DNA of 64,000 bases from positions 11,662,541 through 11,726,540 of the forward strand of contig NC_088712.1 in assembly GCF_963576615.1 (NCBI RefSeq). Direction: 5' to 3'. Shown piece after piece: positions 1-12,900 of this stretch. Each line of letters opens with the position of its first letter. Within the stretch, counting starts at the first letter, position 1. Made by a program: the position numbers and the translations under genes. The notes below the pieces were generated by a model. The model did not search any database and was not told where the DNA came from. It saw only the letters and a program-made list of their open reading frames with translations. Source of the stretch: Watersipora subatra (taxonomy: Eukaryota; Bryozoa; Gymnolaemata; Cheilostomatida; Watersiporidae).

Positions 1-365
1 GTGAGAATAAGGTTGCTTTGTTGAGTGGAACTGGTGCCGAAATTGGAAGTTTTGCTATGGGTGAAACTTGCGTGCAGTTTTGGCTTGCCGATCAAGAAAG
101 CCCTATAATGACACAAGGATCTGCCCCATTTCAACTAGGAAACAAGAATACCAAGTCCTTTCATGTATATGATATTGCTACAAAGATTGAAATTGCTAGA
201 ATAGAGCCTGAAGAGACAACGGTTCTTGTGGAAATTATTCCAGGCAGACAAGCCATCGAAAACGCTCTTATCCTAGCCTATTCTTCGTTGTTGGCCCACT
301 ACCGCTTCAAGGTCAGCACTCAGATTATGGAGTTTGGCGAGTATCTATATCGGCGAACAGAATGA
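1..365 (+). CDS. 3' terminal exon of an unrecognised gene (partial)
   Basis: An open frame enters from the left edge (in frame from base 3) and runs about 120 codons to a TGA at 363-365. Composition is that of real protein: mixed, with an acidic stretch near residue 70 (IEPEETTVLVEIIPG) and a C-terminal hydrophobic helix (ENALILAYSSLLAHYRF). A beta-rich stretch followed by a single hydrophobic C-terminal helix is the fold pattern of tubby/scramblase/LOR-type domains, but this is only a loose impression and no motif proves it. The start lies outside the window; the TTG at 18 is not a real start. An AATAAA poly(A) signal follows the stop by about 50 bases, which supports this being the last exon. 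The gene converges on the minus-strand tropomyosin gene. Confidence 0.6.
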   Translation, partial: ENKVALLSGTGAEIGSFAMGETCVQFWLADQESPIMTQGSAPFQLGNKNTKSFHVYDIATKIEIARIEPEETTVLVEIIPGRQAIENALILAYSSLLAHYRFKVSTQIMEFGEYLYRRTE

Positions 366-413
366 CACTAGTTATTCTGTATCATAACTTTTTGAAGTAT
401 ATACAACACGTCA

Positions 414-419
414 AATAAA
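414..419 (+). promoter_or_regulatory. Poly(A) signal AATAAA of the left-edge gene
   Basis: AATAAA lies about 50 bases after the stop codon at 363-365, a usual spacing for a very short 3' UTR. Confidence 0.55.
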
Positions 420-1265
420 ACTGCGAAACTAATATTTTACAGTACATTTGTTGTGCCTTTTATCTGTAGTTTGGTTCAAGCAGAATAGCTTATAGCTGAT
501 TTCCACGCCAATGCAAAATAACAAAATCGCAATATAGTCACTGTGTTTCTATTGTGTTGATGATGTACATTTGGGTTTGTGTGCTCCCTGAGTTACCATG
601 CAATTAGTGGTTTGATGGACATTCTCATGTGCGGTTTAAGATAGAACTTTGTTAAAAAAGATAAGTAATTATACACCAGAAGACTAATGTTCCGCTTAGC
701 AGCATATACTCTTAAAATAGGTATGACGGTAATGTGGAAATATTTAATGTGGAAGAGATTGCGCTGCATTTTCTTGTGCATATCATTCGCAAGTGCTGTT
801 TCCATTTTTTGCAAATTTGCAAGAATCAAAACTTTCTGAACTTGCAGTTTTACTGCTTCCATCTCGTGGATGAAACAAACTTGCGATACCTCATTCACGT
901 TTATTCTGCCTGCAACTCTATATGGGCATAAAAGATTTAAGAACAGAAACCCTTGATTTTACAAGTACTGGCACCCTGACAGATTTGACTGTCATCGTCA
1001 GAGATTGTCAGTTTTGCCAAGAGAGCACAGAGAATAATTATGCACGCAACTATTCCTAAAAACCTGCTAAAACCCAGTTAAAGATTGGTGCAGGCCGTAG
1101 ATTGCCAGATAGTCAAGCTGAAGGTTGAATGTTCAAATCAAATAACATGTAGTACTTTTTCCTAAACCTTTAACAGGGGCTTTAGACTGACGAACAAACA
1201 CGGCTCATATTATAGTAAAGAAGGCTAAAACTAAAGCTAAACAATGCTCAGCAGCTTTAATTCTG
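420..1265. other. Intergenic, nothing recognised
   Basis: AT-rich sequence with stops in all frames. The short open frames here are not coding by composition. Confidence 0.5.
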
Positions 1266-1269
1266 CTCT

Positions 1270-1550
1270 TGACATAGCCCACCTTCCAATACTTCAAAAC
1301 TTAACATAGCCTAACTTCCAATACTTCAAAACTTAACATAGCCTAACTTCCAATACTTTAAAACTTAACATAGCCTAACTTCCAATACTTTAAAACTTAA
1401 CATAGCCTAACTTCCAATGCTTCAAAACTTAACATGGCCTAACTTCCAATACTTTAAAACTTAACATAGCCTAACTTTCAACACTTTAAAACCTACATAG
1501 CCTAGTTTCCAATATTTCAAAATTTGATAGCCTAATTTCCAATATTTCAA
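1270..1550. repeat. 32-bp tandem repeat, about 8-9 copies
   Basis: The unit reads roughly AATACTTCAAAACTTAACAT then AGCCTAACTTCC, repeated head to tail. The first copies are nearly identical (TTC/TTT changes); the last two are degraded and shortened. It sits between the two convergent genes. Confidence 0.9.
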
Positions 1551-2139
1551 AACTTTGTTTGCTGTAGTTTGATTAGCGTTCCTGCAGCATGCTGCTCTTA
1601 ATTCAGAACCAAATGCAAATTTAAATCTTTATGGAAGAAAATAATTATTTTTTTGTTTCAGGTAAAAATTTAGCTCTTTTCCTGGTGTGGCAAGTTGCCA
1701 GAATGGATTTTAATTTACTGTTATAAAACTTATTGAAGCACTATTTTGGCAAAAACAATAGTAAAGAGGAAATCTACTAGTTAGTGGTTTGGCCAAGAAT
1801 CATCTAGTCAGCATTGGATCGGCATTTTGTAAAAACGGTGTTTATTGTCTGCAGAAATTACCAAATTATATGTCTATGTGTGCTTTTAGGTCTAAGTGTT
1901 GGTATGTGACAAGTGTTCTTAAATGGGCACCTTTTTATTTCCAACCCTAAAATATGGGGATAGAATATTGCTTTTATTTAAGTTAAAATTTTGGTCGCAA
2001 GGTACTTACACTTTAAACTAAAAGACTGATACATTTATAATAGACTTCATGTAATAGTTATATAGTGTATAAGCCAAGTTTAATATAGAACAGCGAGCAA
2101 TAGTGACAAAAGTGAAATCGGTCATTGTGCAAACTTTAT

Positions 2140-2325
2140 GTAGTGTTCTTACTGTAAGTTCTCAACATTTATCCATTTAAAATTACTGTAAGTTCCCTAA
2201 ATGTACTCATCTGAAATTACTGTAAATATTTTACATGTGCCCTTCTATAATTACTGTAAGTTCCCTACATGTACCCGTCTATAACTACTGTAATCTCGTT
2301 GCATATGCTCATCCATAAGGAAGTC
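2140..2325. repeat. Degenerate tandem repeat of about 38-40 bp, 4-5 copies
   Basis: Each copy starts with ATTACTGTAAGTTCCCTACA or a close variant and ends with a TCTATAA-like stretch. Copies differ at many positions, so the array is old. Confidence 0.7.
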
Positions 2326-2576
2326 TAACTAGAACACATAAATGTTGTACAACTAATAAAAGTTTTTTTTCCTATAAGGTTGGCGAGGAAAGGGCAAGAC
2401 AGATAATAATTAAAAAGCATCATCCTTGATCAATATATTTTGACTAGGCATTACAAATTTCCCAGCAAGCAAAAAAATGACTAGTGCAAGGAAACACTAA
2501 CAAATGAAAGCAACACAAAACCATTGAGAAGGCACAATAAAGCAAGTTTATGCTATTCCAAAAACTCCTTAGCGCT

Positions 2577-3036
2577 TCGAAAACCAGGTGCATACTATAT
2601 TGCAGTTTAAGGGTTGTCCTCACTATGATTGTTTGTGGACTATGTGCAGTGAAGACTGATGACATCACAGGGGCATCGCAAATTTTTCAGGTAACATTAC
2701 AGCTGTTAGACTTTCTCAATATGCCACTCTGCATCTACTGCAGTCTGTGTAACTTACAACACAGATGATGATGGGCTCTACTGCAGTCTGTGTAATATAC
2801 AACACAGATGATAATTGGCTAACATGAATTGCTAGATTTATATTTCCATTTATAATAGTTTCTGCAAATTACTGTGTCATCATTTCAGCGACAACATTAC
2901 CTAGTGAGAACAATGCTGCATATTATCAGTTGATGTAAACTTATATGGATTCGTAAATGTGTGAGCAATGTTATTACAGACTATCACCAATTTATTGTGG
3001 TATTAACACCAACCTACTGTGACATAGTGTGTGTCA
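2577..3036. mobile_element. MITE-like element, relative of the copy at 14101-14502
   Basis: The right part (2968-3035: GTTATTACAGACTATCACCA and on to GACATAGTGTG) matches the right end of the element at 14101-14502. The left part shares the GATGACATCACAGGGGCATC region with it in diverged form. It contains a two-copy duplication of about 42 bp around 2740-2815 (CTGCAGTCTGTGTAA repeated). Borders are approximate. Confidence 0.4.
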
Positions 3037-3064
3037 GTTCTAGGAGCTGCAGTAGATCATAGAG

Positions 3065-3365
3065 TGATGATCCATGGCTGTTCCTGGAAGGTTTTACGTT
3101 TTTTGACAAGTTGGCTAACAGGAGGAGCTCCCCACCCCTACCAAGTATTGTTTTCAGTCTTGCAAGGTCACTAGCTACCCTGCTCATCTACTCTGGAGTG
3201 TGGATAGATGAGTCAGCTTATTCACTGATGACCTGCCTTAGCACAGAGGCAATTGTGATTGGGTGCTCCTCCTAAAACCACCACTGGTCCTCATGTGATT
3301 TGAACCCTTGACCTATTGATCATAAGTCAGCAACCTAACTACTGAGCCACTGCTGTTCCTTGTAA
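3065..3365 (-). mobile_element. tRNA-derived SINE
   Basis: On the minus strand the head (about 3362 to 3285) has an A box, TGGCTCAGTAGTTAGG, and about 30 bases on a B box, GGGTTCAAATC. This is the internal RNA polymerase III promoter pattern of a tRNA-type SINE. The cloverleaf is not intact enough for a working tRNA. A non-tRNA body of about 220 bases follows. Confidence 0.65.
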
Positions 3366-3637
3366 TCTGCTCAGCCAAAAACCATCAAAACCACAACTCA
3401 ACCAAATATATTCATGTATTAATTCTAATATAAGTAATGATTATATATTTATTAACGGATGCTCAACCGAAGAAAAATTTTGCTGCTTAGCAAGTTACTG
3501 TAGGCTAGTAAATACGTAATGTCAGTTAGCGAAGAAGCTGCAGCACTTTTCTATCTACTGGTGGAACTTAAAATGTCTGAGCTCACCACCTCTTTAGCGA
3601 TGAATGTATAAGGACATAAACATTTTTCACAATGTAG

Positions 3638-3643
3638 TTTATT
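3638..3643 (-). promoter_or_regulatory. Poly(A) signal of the tropomyosin-like gene
   Basis: AATAAA on the minus strand lies about 160 bases after the stop codon at 3803-3801 and is the nearest canonical signal I found. It implies a 3' UTR of about 180 bases. Confidence 0.5.
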
Positions 3644-3800
3644 ATAAACTACAGCAGAACATATATTAAGAAGTAATAGATTTATCCCAAAAAATTAATC
3701 AATAGACTTTACAAATAGTCGATCAGCTGAATATGATATTTCAAACCATCAGTGTTTCGGGCATGTCCAGACTTGTCAAACCCACAGATACAGTTCTGAA

Positions 3801-3926
3801 CTAGTAAGCGCTGTGTTGGAGGTCTTTTAAGGCAACAGACATCTGGCTATACAGCTCCCCATAGGCTTCCTTCTGCTCTTGGAGTTGTCGTTCCAGAAGC
3901 TCCACTCGCTCCTTCAAGTGTGATAC
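3801..3926 (-). CDS. Tropomyosin-like gene, exon 13 (C-terminus)
   Basis: 41 codons plus TAG, acceptor TTCTTCTTAG. VSHLKERVELLERQLQEQKE and VALKDLQHSAY align at full length, without gaps, with the terminal tropomyosin exon (heptads, LE..L..xK..Y, terminal aromatic residue). Confidence 0.9.
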   Translation of the reverse strand, partial: VSHLKERVELLERQLQEQKEAYGELYSQMSVALKDLQHSAY

Positions 3927-6900
3927 CTAAGAAGAAGACAACTCTATCAAATACTTTTTGCAATTATTTTCTTACACATGTAACTAGGTTTTCATAATAA
4001 CTTATCAGGTCTGTTTGCATATCAGTTCTTAATTTAATTATGTACAATATTTATAGCTTAGGTTTTCATGTAATATGCAATTAGGTCGGTATACTCGGAC
4101 AAAGCAAGCTAAAACAATATTTGCTCTCTGAAGCATTTGTATGTACTAAAACCCAGAAAAATAATTGGAGTAATACAAAAAAATTATATTTGACAAAAGT
4201 AAGTAAAGCATTATTTAATTAAAAAGTTCACTCTAATAATCTTTGATTCAACCTTCGTTCTAAATTACTAAACAATAAAGAGCGCGTAAATTAATGCATA
4301 TCTAATTCCATCAGCATTCTGTTTGAAAAAGAAGTGAAAGCTAGTAGCTACGACATTTCTGAATAAACAACATTTTTGTGAGTGTTTTATTTTTTATCCG
4401 TATTTGCATTTGCCTTGTTGGCCAACATAAATTTTTAACTGCCGTGGATATCTAACTCTCTTGAGACCTCTTACAGGTGTCCAAGGGTAAATAATGAGTA
4501 CTAGCGTCTTAGTGTTGACCCTTATTCCGGTAGGTATATACTAGGCACGTGCAAGGCTCTGTCCTTGACCTGATCAAAACTTGCCTTCACCTCACATAAA
4601 ATACTAAGTAAATGCAAGCTTGAAGAAATTTACTTTGTAACTTTATCTCGTATACACAAAAGTGCACAATAATACAATTTTATTTTCTATTTCTATCTTT
4701 TTTTGATATGTTTATTCTAACCTCTAATCCTAGCTTTGAACAGACAAGTGAAATTTTGATAGACAGCATATTTCTAGTGAACTAAAAGCTGCTTTATCAC
4801 TTCAAACCCCGAGCCAAAGATACTTCGGGAAAGTGTTTTCCAACTTAAACTTATGCTTGAGTCACCTCAGTTTTAAATTTTACTTTGTTTTTCTGCACTT
4901 TTGGTTTACATAAAACTATGAAACTGTGATAGGTTTGTGCAAAATACATTTGTACAAACCTATCCTATCACAAACCTAAAGCTTCTCTTCAGCAACAAGA
5001 GCTTTATACTACAAGTAATTGTTTATCTATTTATAACAATTGAACACACTTCATCACACTCGGTGTACATAAACCCTTGTTTTTCTTCAGTTATGTCTAA
5101 AACATCACTTCTTGGAAAAAAATGTTAAAAATTACCCCATTTGATTTCTATTTTCTCCTTAAGTTGTGCAAGTATGGAGCTTCAATATGATGTTCAGTTG
5201 AAATAGAATTGTGCTACTCTAAATACACCCACAGTCGTTGGAAAACCCTTAATACTGTTTAGGATCAGGAGACTTACTTGTATACACAAGAATAAGCATC
5301 ATAGTGTTAAAGCATAAATTTCAAACTGTGTGCCAAAAACTTTAGAGGGCACTTGTTCCAGTCTGTCTTGCTTATTTTAGTCGTCATGTGTCAGAGAATG
5401 CCAGCTTTACGGGTCATTTAAGATAGTCTATAACCTTATAGTCTGAGGCAGTCTAGCTTACCTGTGCTTCATAGTCTGAGCAGCGTGTCTCAGATTCTGT
5501 CAGCTCTTCATGCAACTTCCTGGCTCTTTCGCTGCCTTCAAACAGCTGCTCATTCTCTGAACTCAAATTCTTCACCTGTAAGGAAACACCCATCAATAAT
5601 AAGAAGCTAATTAAGCCAATATATATTATCTAATGCATTTATATATACTATTAAATACTCCAATCTATATATCAGCCTGTCTGTCCTGCGGTATATCCGA
5701 CTATAGCTATTAAAATCTCGGAATGAAGAATCCGTAGCGGAGAAGAATTGATCACGGACCCTCCTATTCACCAGTCCCACCCCTTACCAATTTAGCCACA
5801 CTAGTTTGATGGATTCATTAGGCTAGACGATGTATATTTTTATATGAGTGCAAATACACTACCGCTCTCCATTATGATGCAACGCAATGGCGCTCATTAG
5901 TAAGCTTACTCATATTAGCCATTGGCAATGTGCCAGGCTAATGGAAAGTGGCAGGCAAATACATTACTTCTCATCGTTTAAAAGCTGATTTTTAATACCC
6001 GTGCAATGCTCGGCATCCTGCTAGTATAAGTTATCATTAACCAATGGTCAGTGCAATAGTTTTTTTCTATCTTGATTTAGGGCAATTATCAATCAGATTC
6101 TGAAAAAATGATTTCTGACAAGACGGTGATTCATTTAATGTTCCACTGAAAGCTTACAAAATTAGTGGGCTACCATTAGAACATGGCAGTACCAATTGGG
6201 TTGCAATAATGCTTTTGTAACTTCAACCAAATATTTGATTTTATCGAGTTTTCAAATAGCGAAAATGAACAGAAATATTTGCTGGGTTTGCAGAGCGCGG
6301 TAAGAAAATAGCTGGTACAGTGTTTAGTTACTCGTATATTAAAGTTACTTGGATCTGAGCTCAATCATCAACATCTTTTTTTTATTCCAGAGTTTGAACA
6401 AGTGAGTTTTTAAAAGATGACGTTTGAAAATAGCTACTGTTTGCGGATAATATTTTAAATTTGCTGTCTTCTTAAAGAAAGAAGTTAGTGATTATTAGTA
6501 TTACTATTAATATCATGATTATTAGTATTATTTTATTTTCATGATTATTAGTATTACTATTATTATCATGATTATTAGTATTACTATTATTATCATGATT
6601 ATTAGTATCACTATTAATATCATGATTATTAGTATTACTATTATTATCATGATTAGCAGCATTACTATTATTATCATGATTATTGTATTACTTCTATTAT
6701 CATGATTATTAGTATTACTATGAGCGATCTTTGTTGTGGTGATCAGTAGTCATATTTTACATATGAGAACATATTTTACAATATGTTCTCCACAAAGTAC
6801 CACAACAAGTAAACTAAATAGCAGAGTCCAAAATAAAAAAATTAATGAGTAGTCTAACTAATGTAATTATGTTGGAGCTGAATGCATAAAATATATAAAA

Positions 6901-9900
6901 AGCAAGCTTTTGGATTGATATGAATATCAGCTTTATGTGAATAATTGAAAAGATTCATTCAGGGAACTTGCATGGTTATTGCGGTGCATTCGTACGTACC
7001 AGGTTAAGTCATTTTAGTAAGTACCAGGCATAATCTAAGCACTTACGCGCTGTTCAAGCTCTCATTTATTCATCTCTGACACACGAAGCTGTTCACTAAG
7101 GCTGCTGTGATTGGCTGAGTATACCGTCACTTCTTTTTCCAGTTCTTCAATTCGCTCTTCCTGTCTTGCCAATTGCTGGGTCTTCGATTCAACTTCCACA
7201 AGCTTCTCATTCAAATATCTGTAAAATTTACAAAGTTCTATACAGCTGTTATTTCTTTGTTCAAGGCAAAGAGTTTGTTGAAATAGCTTCACTAATTTTT
7301 GTTTTTGTTTTTTACGTAATTTCAAAGTTTTTTTAATAAAGAATTATTAAAAAAATGTCAGCTGTATTGTTGATGCCCTCTTTGAATACAAGCGTTTATT
7401 GAAAATAAATAAAAACTGATTTTAAAGATAAAATAATTACTTTAAAGGGAAGAATAGCTATTGAATAAGATTTAAAACTTTTACTGTTCTTTTGCAGTTA
7501 TACTAAAAATTTGCGTAAAAAAATAACATTGAAAAAAGACAACAGATAGAGAATAATCGACAGACAAGGAGTTCCTTTCAAATAAAACACAGCTTCTACA
7601 TCAACCAGTTACATCAATCATGCACCATCCCCAAGTATTTCCTGCTTTGTGGAAGCATAAGGCAGCGTTCTAACTACCTTTCTTTCTCACTGACAGCCTT
7701 TAGTTCTTGGCTGACTATCTGAGCCTCCTGTTGCATGAGGTTGGAGTGGCGGTGGTAGTCGGCAGCCTTTTTCTCTACCATCCCCAACTTGTCTTTCATC
7801 CTCTTTGAGTCGCTAACCTGACGTTCTAGCTGGGTGTTTTCAGTCTGCATTCTAGCTATGGTGCTTTTTAGCTCAACCACCTTGTCAAAGCATAGCAAGT
7901 GTTAGCAGGTGCTTGCAAGTGTCATCAATGTGTATTCGAAAATGGAGAAAAAGGTTACTAAGTGGTTCTGAATGCTTTGACTAATACCCCTGACACCTGG
8001 TGATGCAAAAGACCTTTTGAAAGTGTTAGATAAAAATGGTAACAAGAACTTTTTGCAGCAAAATGTGTGATACATGTAATATCTTTTGGTTTTGTAATGT
8101 TTATGCTACACAGATTTTTTGTTAAGAAAAAATTAGGAAAGCAAATGATGTTAAATTCCATATATTATTTTAGTATTTGTTTATACCTTTTTTCTGTGCA
8201 CTTGAAACTTCTATGAGTTTGGTTCAATATCTTTTGACTTGTGTTGTAGTCATCCACAAATGAAGAGAAACCAAGAAAAATTTGAGAATACTTCTATATA
8301 TTGACAGCATAGAAGTATACATAAACTTTTGCGCTAGGAAACGGGGTATGTGAACAAACGTGGAGTTTGAAAAAAACAGCAAATGATTTTACCAATGTAA
8401 AAAAAGTTAAGCGTTAACACAACTTCAATTAATTGAATAGGTTTACAATACGTGAGCAATAGAGCACAACTCCAAATAGCTGTCATATTGTTACGAGGTT
8501 GTAGGTGCTTATTGTCATAGTTCAATATGATTAACTCACTTGTTCAAACTACTCAAAATATTGACTTCATTTTATAATAAGAGTTCCTCTTACCAAAGTT
8601 GAGTCTATTCAATTTTGAACCACAATTGTTCAAAAAATTGAAACGAAAGCAAATTTGAAAATTTACAGATCTATTACCAGATCTAAATAGATTTGTTGTT
8701 TTTTTAGTTATTTTTAGTTTAGCGACTCTTTTAGCGAAGCAAAACCACAAATGTGGATCTGAATAATCAAAATAAAACGCTTCACCGTTAAGCTCATTAA
8801 TTGGCCAAATTTGTTTTGATTATACGTTTCAAAATGAATGTGATTATTTTTTTATTTATAGCTGAAATTTTATTTGCACTACTTTCAAAAAAAAATTTAA
8901 ACTCATTTTGCAGCATCTTAAACTAAAGCCCAATATTTGGAATAAACATTTGATTTTGTTAATCGCGGTTTATGCAAATAGGCATTTTTACCATTATTTT
9001 TTTAAACTGTTTTAATAATATGTACACTGAGTTATTTTGCTACTTGAAATAAATAAAAATATTGCCAAAAACTTTAAAAACACAGCAGTTTTACATAAAG
9101 TGATGCTTAACACTGCAAAATTATATTTACTGTTTGTAATTTATTAGCCCGGTTGAATATGAACTTGAATACAATTACAGTTCATTCTACCGGAATGTAT
9201 CCATGTTTTCTATCATTTGCGTTTGATTTTAATGTTTGATGTAATCTGAATCCCAGGATGTTTCAAAATTAAAATAGATAAAACTTGATTGCTCAAAAAA
9301 TGCTCAAATGAAAATAGTAGCAAATAGACCAACGGAATAGAGACGAGCAACATTGTAACTTGAACGCAGTAGTCAATATCAACTCTCAATAAAAATAACC
9401 GTTAACAACTAGTGATTTCATTTCAAAAGTATTTTTCTGAGCTTTTTAATCACGATCAAGTATTGCTACTTTTAATCTTAAAACATTCTGCAAGTCAATC
9501 ACTTCAAAAATAAAACCTACCGCAGATAATAAAAATCTATCAATAATTTTTGATAAAGTTTACTAAAATTTTATGTAAATTTATCATTAAGCATTGTGTA
9601 AAGAAACCTGCTTCAAGACAGAAGCTTCAATAAATTGTTTTATAAACTACAGAAAAAGTGGTAAGCTTTTATAACAAACTTTGCTTACAACCTTCAATCG
9701 TATGCTAGCCAACTTGATTCTAGACTTTCTGCCAGAATGTACAATATTGAGTTAGCACTAGCGCTATACACATCATGTATACTTTGAATAGCGGCATATG
9801 GCTTTAACGTATTTCCAGCTGCCTCGTGTACATACCCTGTCCTCTGTTTCCTTGAGCTGATGCAAGAGTTGTCTTTCTTTTTCAGAAAAACTGTTGAGCT

Positions 9901-12900
9901 CCTGATCCAACTTGTCATTGTCCAGTTGTAGCTTGGCGAGAGATCGCTTGTAGTCTTGTGCCATCTGATCAGACTATAGAAATAATTGTTTTAAATACGT
10001 TATGTTGCTAAGTTACAAATTGTTTATCAGGAACAGAAGCTATTTACGCTTAGTTTTTGTTTATTTACAATTAGAATTACCAATGTTTACTTGGCATAGC
10101 TATAAACAAGGACACATTGTAAGTTTCATTTTTATTTTGGTTATTTTATAAAAAGAAACGGAATAAATTAAGGTCATATTTTTGTTGATTTTCCAAACAA
10201 ATTATTTTGTTTGCAAAGTTTCTTCAAAACCAAAACCTATTTTGGACATGGTTTATTTTTTACCAACAATATACCATATTTAACCATATTTTATATTTTT
10301 ACCAAATAATATTAAAATGATTATGAAATCTTCAATTTAAAAAAAAAACTGTTATTTCATCAGTAAAGGTTTCCAGTGTTATCACTTAGACACTCCATTC
10401 AAGAAAATGAAACAAAAAACTCAAAACAAATTTTCTTCAAAGAATTTTTTTATATAATATTTACCTGGCAACAACTTTAACTTCTGAAAGTATTAGCTTA
10501 CTATATACATTCAGAGAAAGATATAAGAATTGTCTAAAATATTCTTATGTACCTTAGCAGCTAATTCTTTAGCCTCATGCACTTCCTGTTTGTATCTTTC
10601 TTCAGAGGCCTCCATGAAGGTCATTCTTTCACTCATAGCTTTAACCTGCACCACATACACAGGACAATTGTGGCTGATCAATCCGAGATACAACGGCATC
10701 AGAAAAATGAAATTATATTACAAAATTAAGAATAAAACTCTCTAAAATATAAAGTGTAAAAGACTACAACATTCAAAAAAATTTCTGATTTTCCTTACAT
10801 TAAAGTGATTGTTGTGTTTACTAAAGTAAGTTGTCCTCATCTGATATTTTAGCATATGTCCTATATTGAAAAAGGAAAATTTTTAAAAGAAAATAACTTC
10901 TAAAATAACTGTTGAAATTTTGTCATGAACCATATTTTTATAAATATTTACAAATTTTTTAAACATTCCCATTATGGGTCTATTCAAGGTACCCAGGCTA
11001 TGATAGCTTTTGCACTATAACAATGACATTAAATCAACAAATTTATACACACAGTTTCTTCTTACTAAATGAGAGCTCAACATGTCTCGACGTCTCAACG
11101 CATATGAAATGCTTAAAGGTTGACTCGCAACAAAATTCACACTACGGTTATTTGGTATCAAAAAATTTACCATGTTTTACTCTGCCGCGTTGTAGGTTAA
11201 AAGTATGTAGAATTGTGATTACCATATCTTAAAAGCTTAAAAACGAACCATTAAAAATAAAGGCCTTAGGTTGAAATCCTTTTATTTTGATGACATACTT
11301 TGATGTGCGTAGTTTATGAAAAACACTTCGGGTTCTACTGAAAATCCCCTATCAAATATAGATGCTCGCTACTTTACAGTTTTGTTTCAGCTTGGTCTAA
11401 TCATCTAGTCGTAATCTGATCATGTGACCCATGTTTCCAATAAATAGCGCGAACAAATTCTACAGCATTTTTTACCATCACCAATGACCAACAGTCTCCT
11501 CATGTTTATCAGAGGATGATATGCACCCCTCCGAGCTGAGGTTAAAAATTTTAACTGATTGTTAGATTAGGTTTTGAGATAGCGGTGCTCAAAGTGACTG
11601 CATTACAATGATAATAGACATGGTTTCATTGAATGCATGAAGAATATTTGTGAAAATATTTCGACGATTGTGGTTGCATGAAAATGTAAATAGAAGCACG
11701 CCATGTCCAACTATGTCACATTTGAGCCATTTTGAGAAGGATTCCAACCTACAGAGTTTCTGTGATGGCTGCAACTAACTGTTCGTTTTTGAGCTTGTAA
11801 GAGCTTGTAATGACATTTCTACATGTTTTGCACCTACAACACGTCAGAGTAAGACATGGTGAACCTTTTAATACCAAATAACTGTAATGTAACTTTTGTT
11901 GCAAGTCAACCTTCAACAAGTTTTTGAGTGAAAAGTTCACAAAATCTCTCTGCATTAGAAATCATATTATTACTAATCACCTTAGATCTAAGAATAACAA
12001 ATATTTGGTTTGTTCAAGAGGAAGATTTTTCAAGTGATGCTTGAAGCAAAAGATGTACTTTTTTAAACCGAGTAAAAAAATCATAAGGGCATCACGTCTA
12101 GCTATTTACTCATTCATTTCATGTTCTGTTTTTTTAGGTTTTTTCTTAAGTACGTTATTTCATAATTTGAAAAATATTTTATTAAGATAATTGTTGTATG
12201 GTACACATTAAAATGTTTTGGTACCTTTATTATTCTTCTAATAGAAGTGCTACAAGTTTTTGGACTACAACAGAAACAAAATAAACAAGCATTATCTTAA
12301 CCATCGTTATTATCCAAATATTAAATTTCAAATGTTAGAAGTGACACTCTTTCAACAGCACCACTTTATACAAAGTTGAAATCAGTTGGTGAATTGTAGT
12401 TTTTCACTCCATAACAAACATTCTTGCTAATTCAGTACTTTTATAGAGAACAGGTTCGAAGCCTGATGCAAGCTTCTTTTTTTTCAACAGTGGCTTCGGA
12501 CAGATGGACATGGCTCTTTTCATAGTAAAACTTTTCAATGTTTGCACACATGGTCAGACAACTCCATCTTTTCCCTGTTTTATCCTTTTCTTTAGCCTTT
12601 TTCGAAATCTAGTTTAAAATGGCACAAAAACTAGAGCCATTGGGTTTACAACTAGAGAAATAATAGTCATAAAGCATACATCATTAGAGAGGTTGGTTTG
12701 ACTCCTGTCAGAATCGGTGAGTCTTCCAGCCAACTCTCTTAGTTCTTTGTCAAGATCAAACGCTTTATCCTCCAATTCATCCTTTTGTCTGTAAATGTTA
12801 TGATTTCTACTCAGTTTCCGCTCACACACAATATTTTGAATAATTTAGTTGGCAGGTTTTTAATTCCCGTTAATAAATCCCCACTTTGTAATGTGGTGTG

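Noticed and set aside
3285-3362. tRNA gene on the minus strand
   Set aside because: A and B boxes are present, but the acceptor and anticodon stems do not pair well and a long body follows, as in a SINE.
7062-7064. Selenocysteine or programmed readthrough at TGA
   Set aside because: Tropomyosins have no selenocysteine and no SECIS-like hairpin was seen. A C-to-T change is simpler.
9694-9918. Second minus-strand frame overlapping exon 9
   Set aside because: It is an out-of-frame shadow of the coiled-coil exon and runs past its donor.
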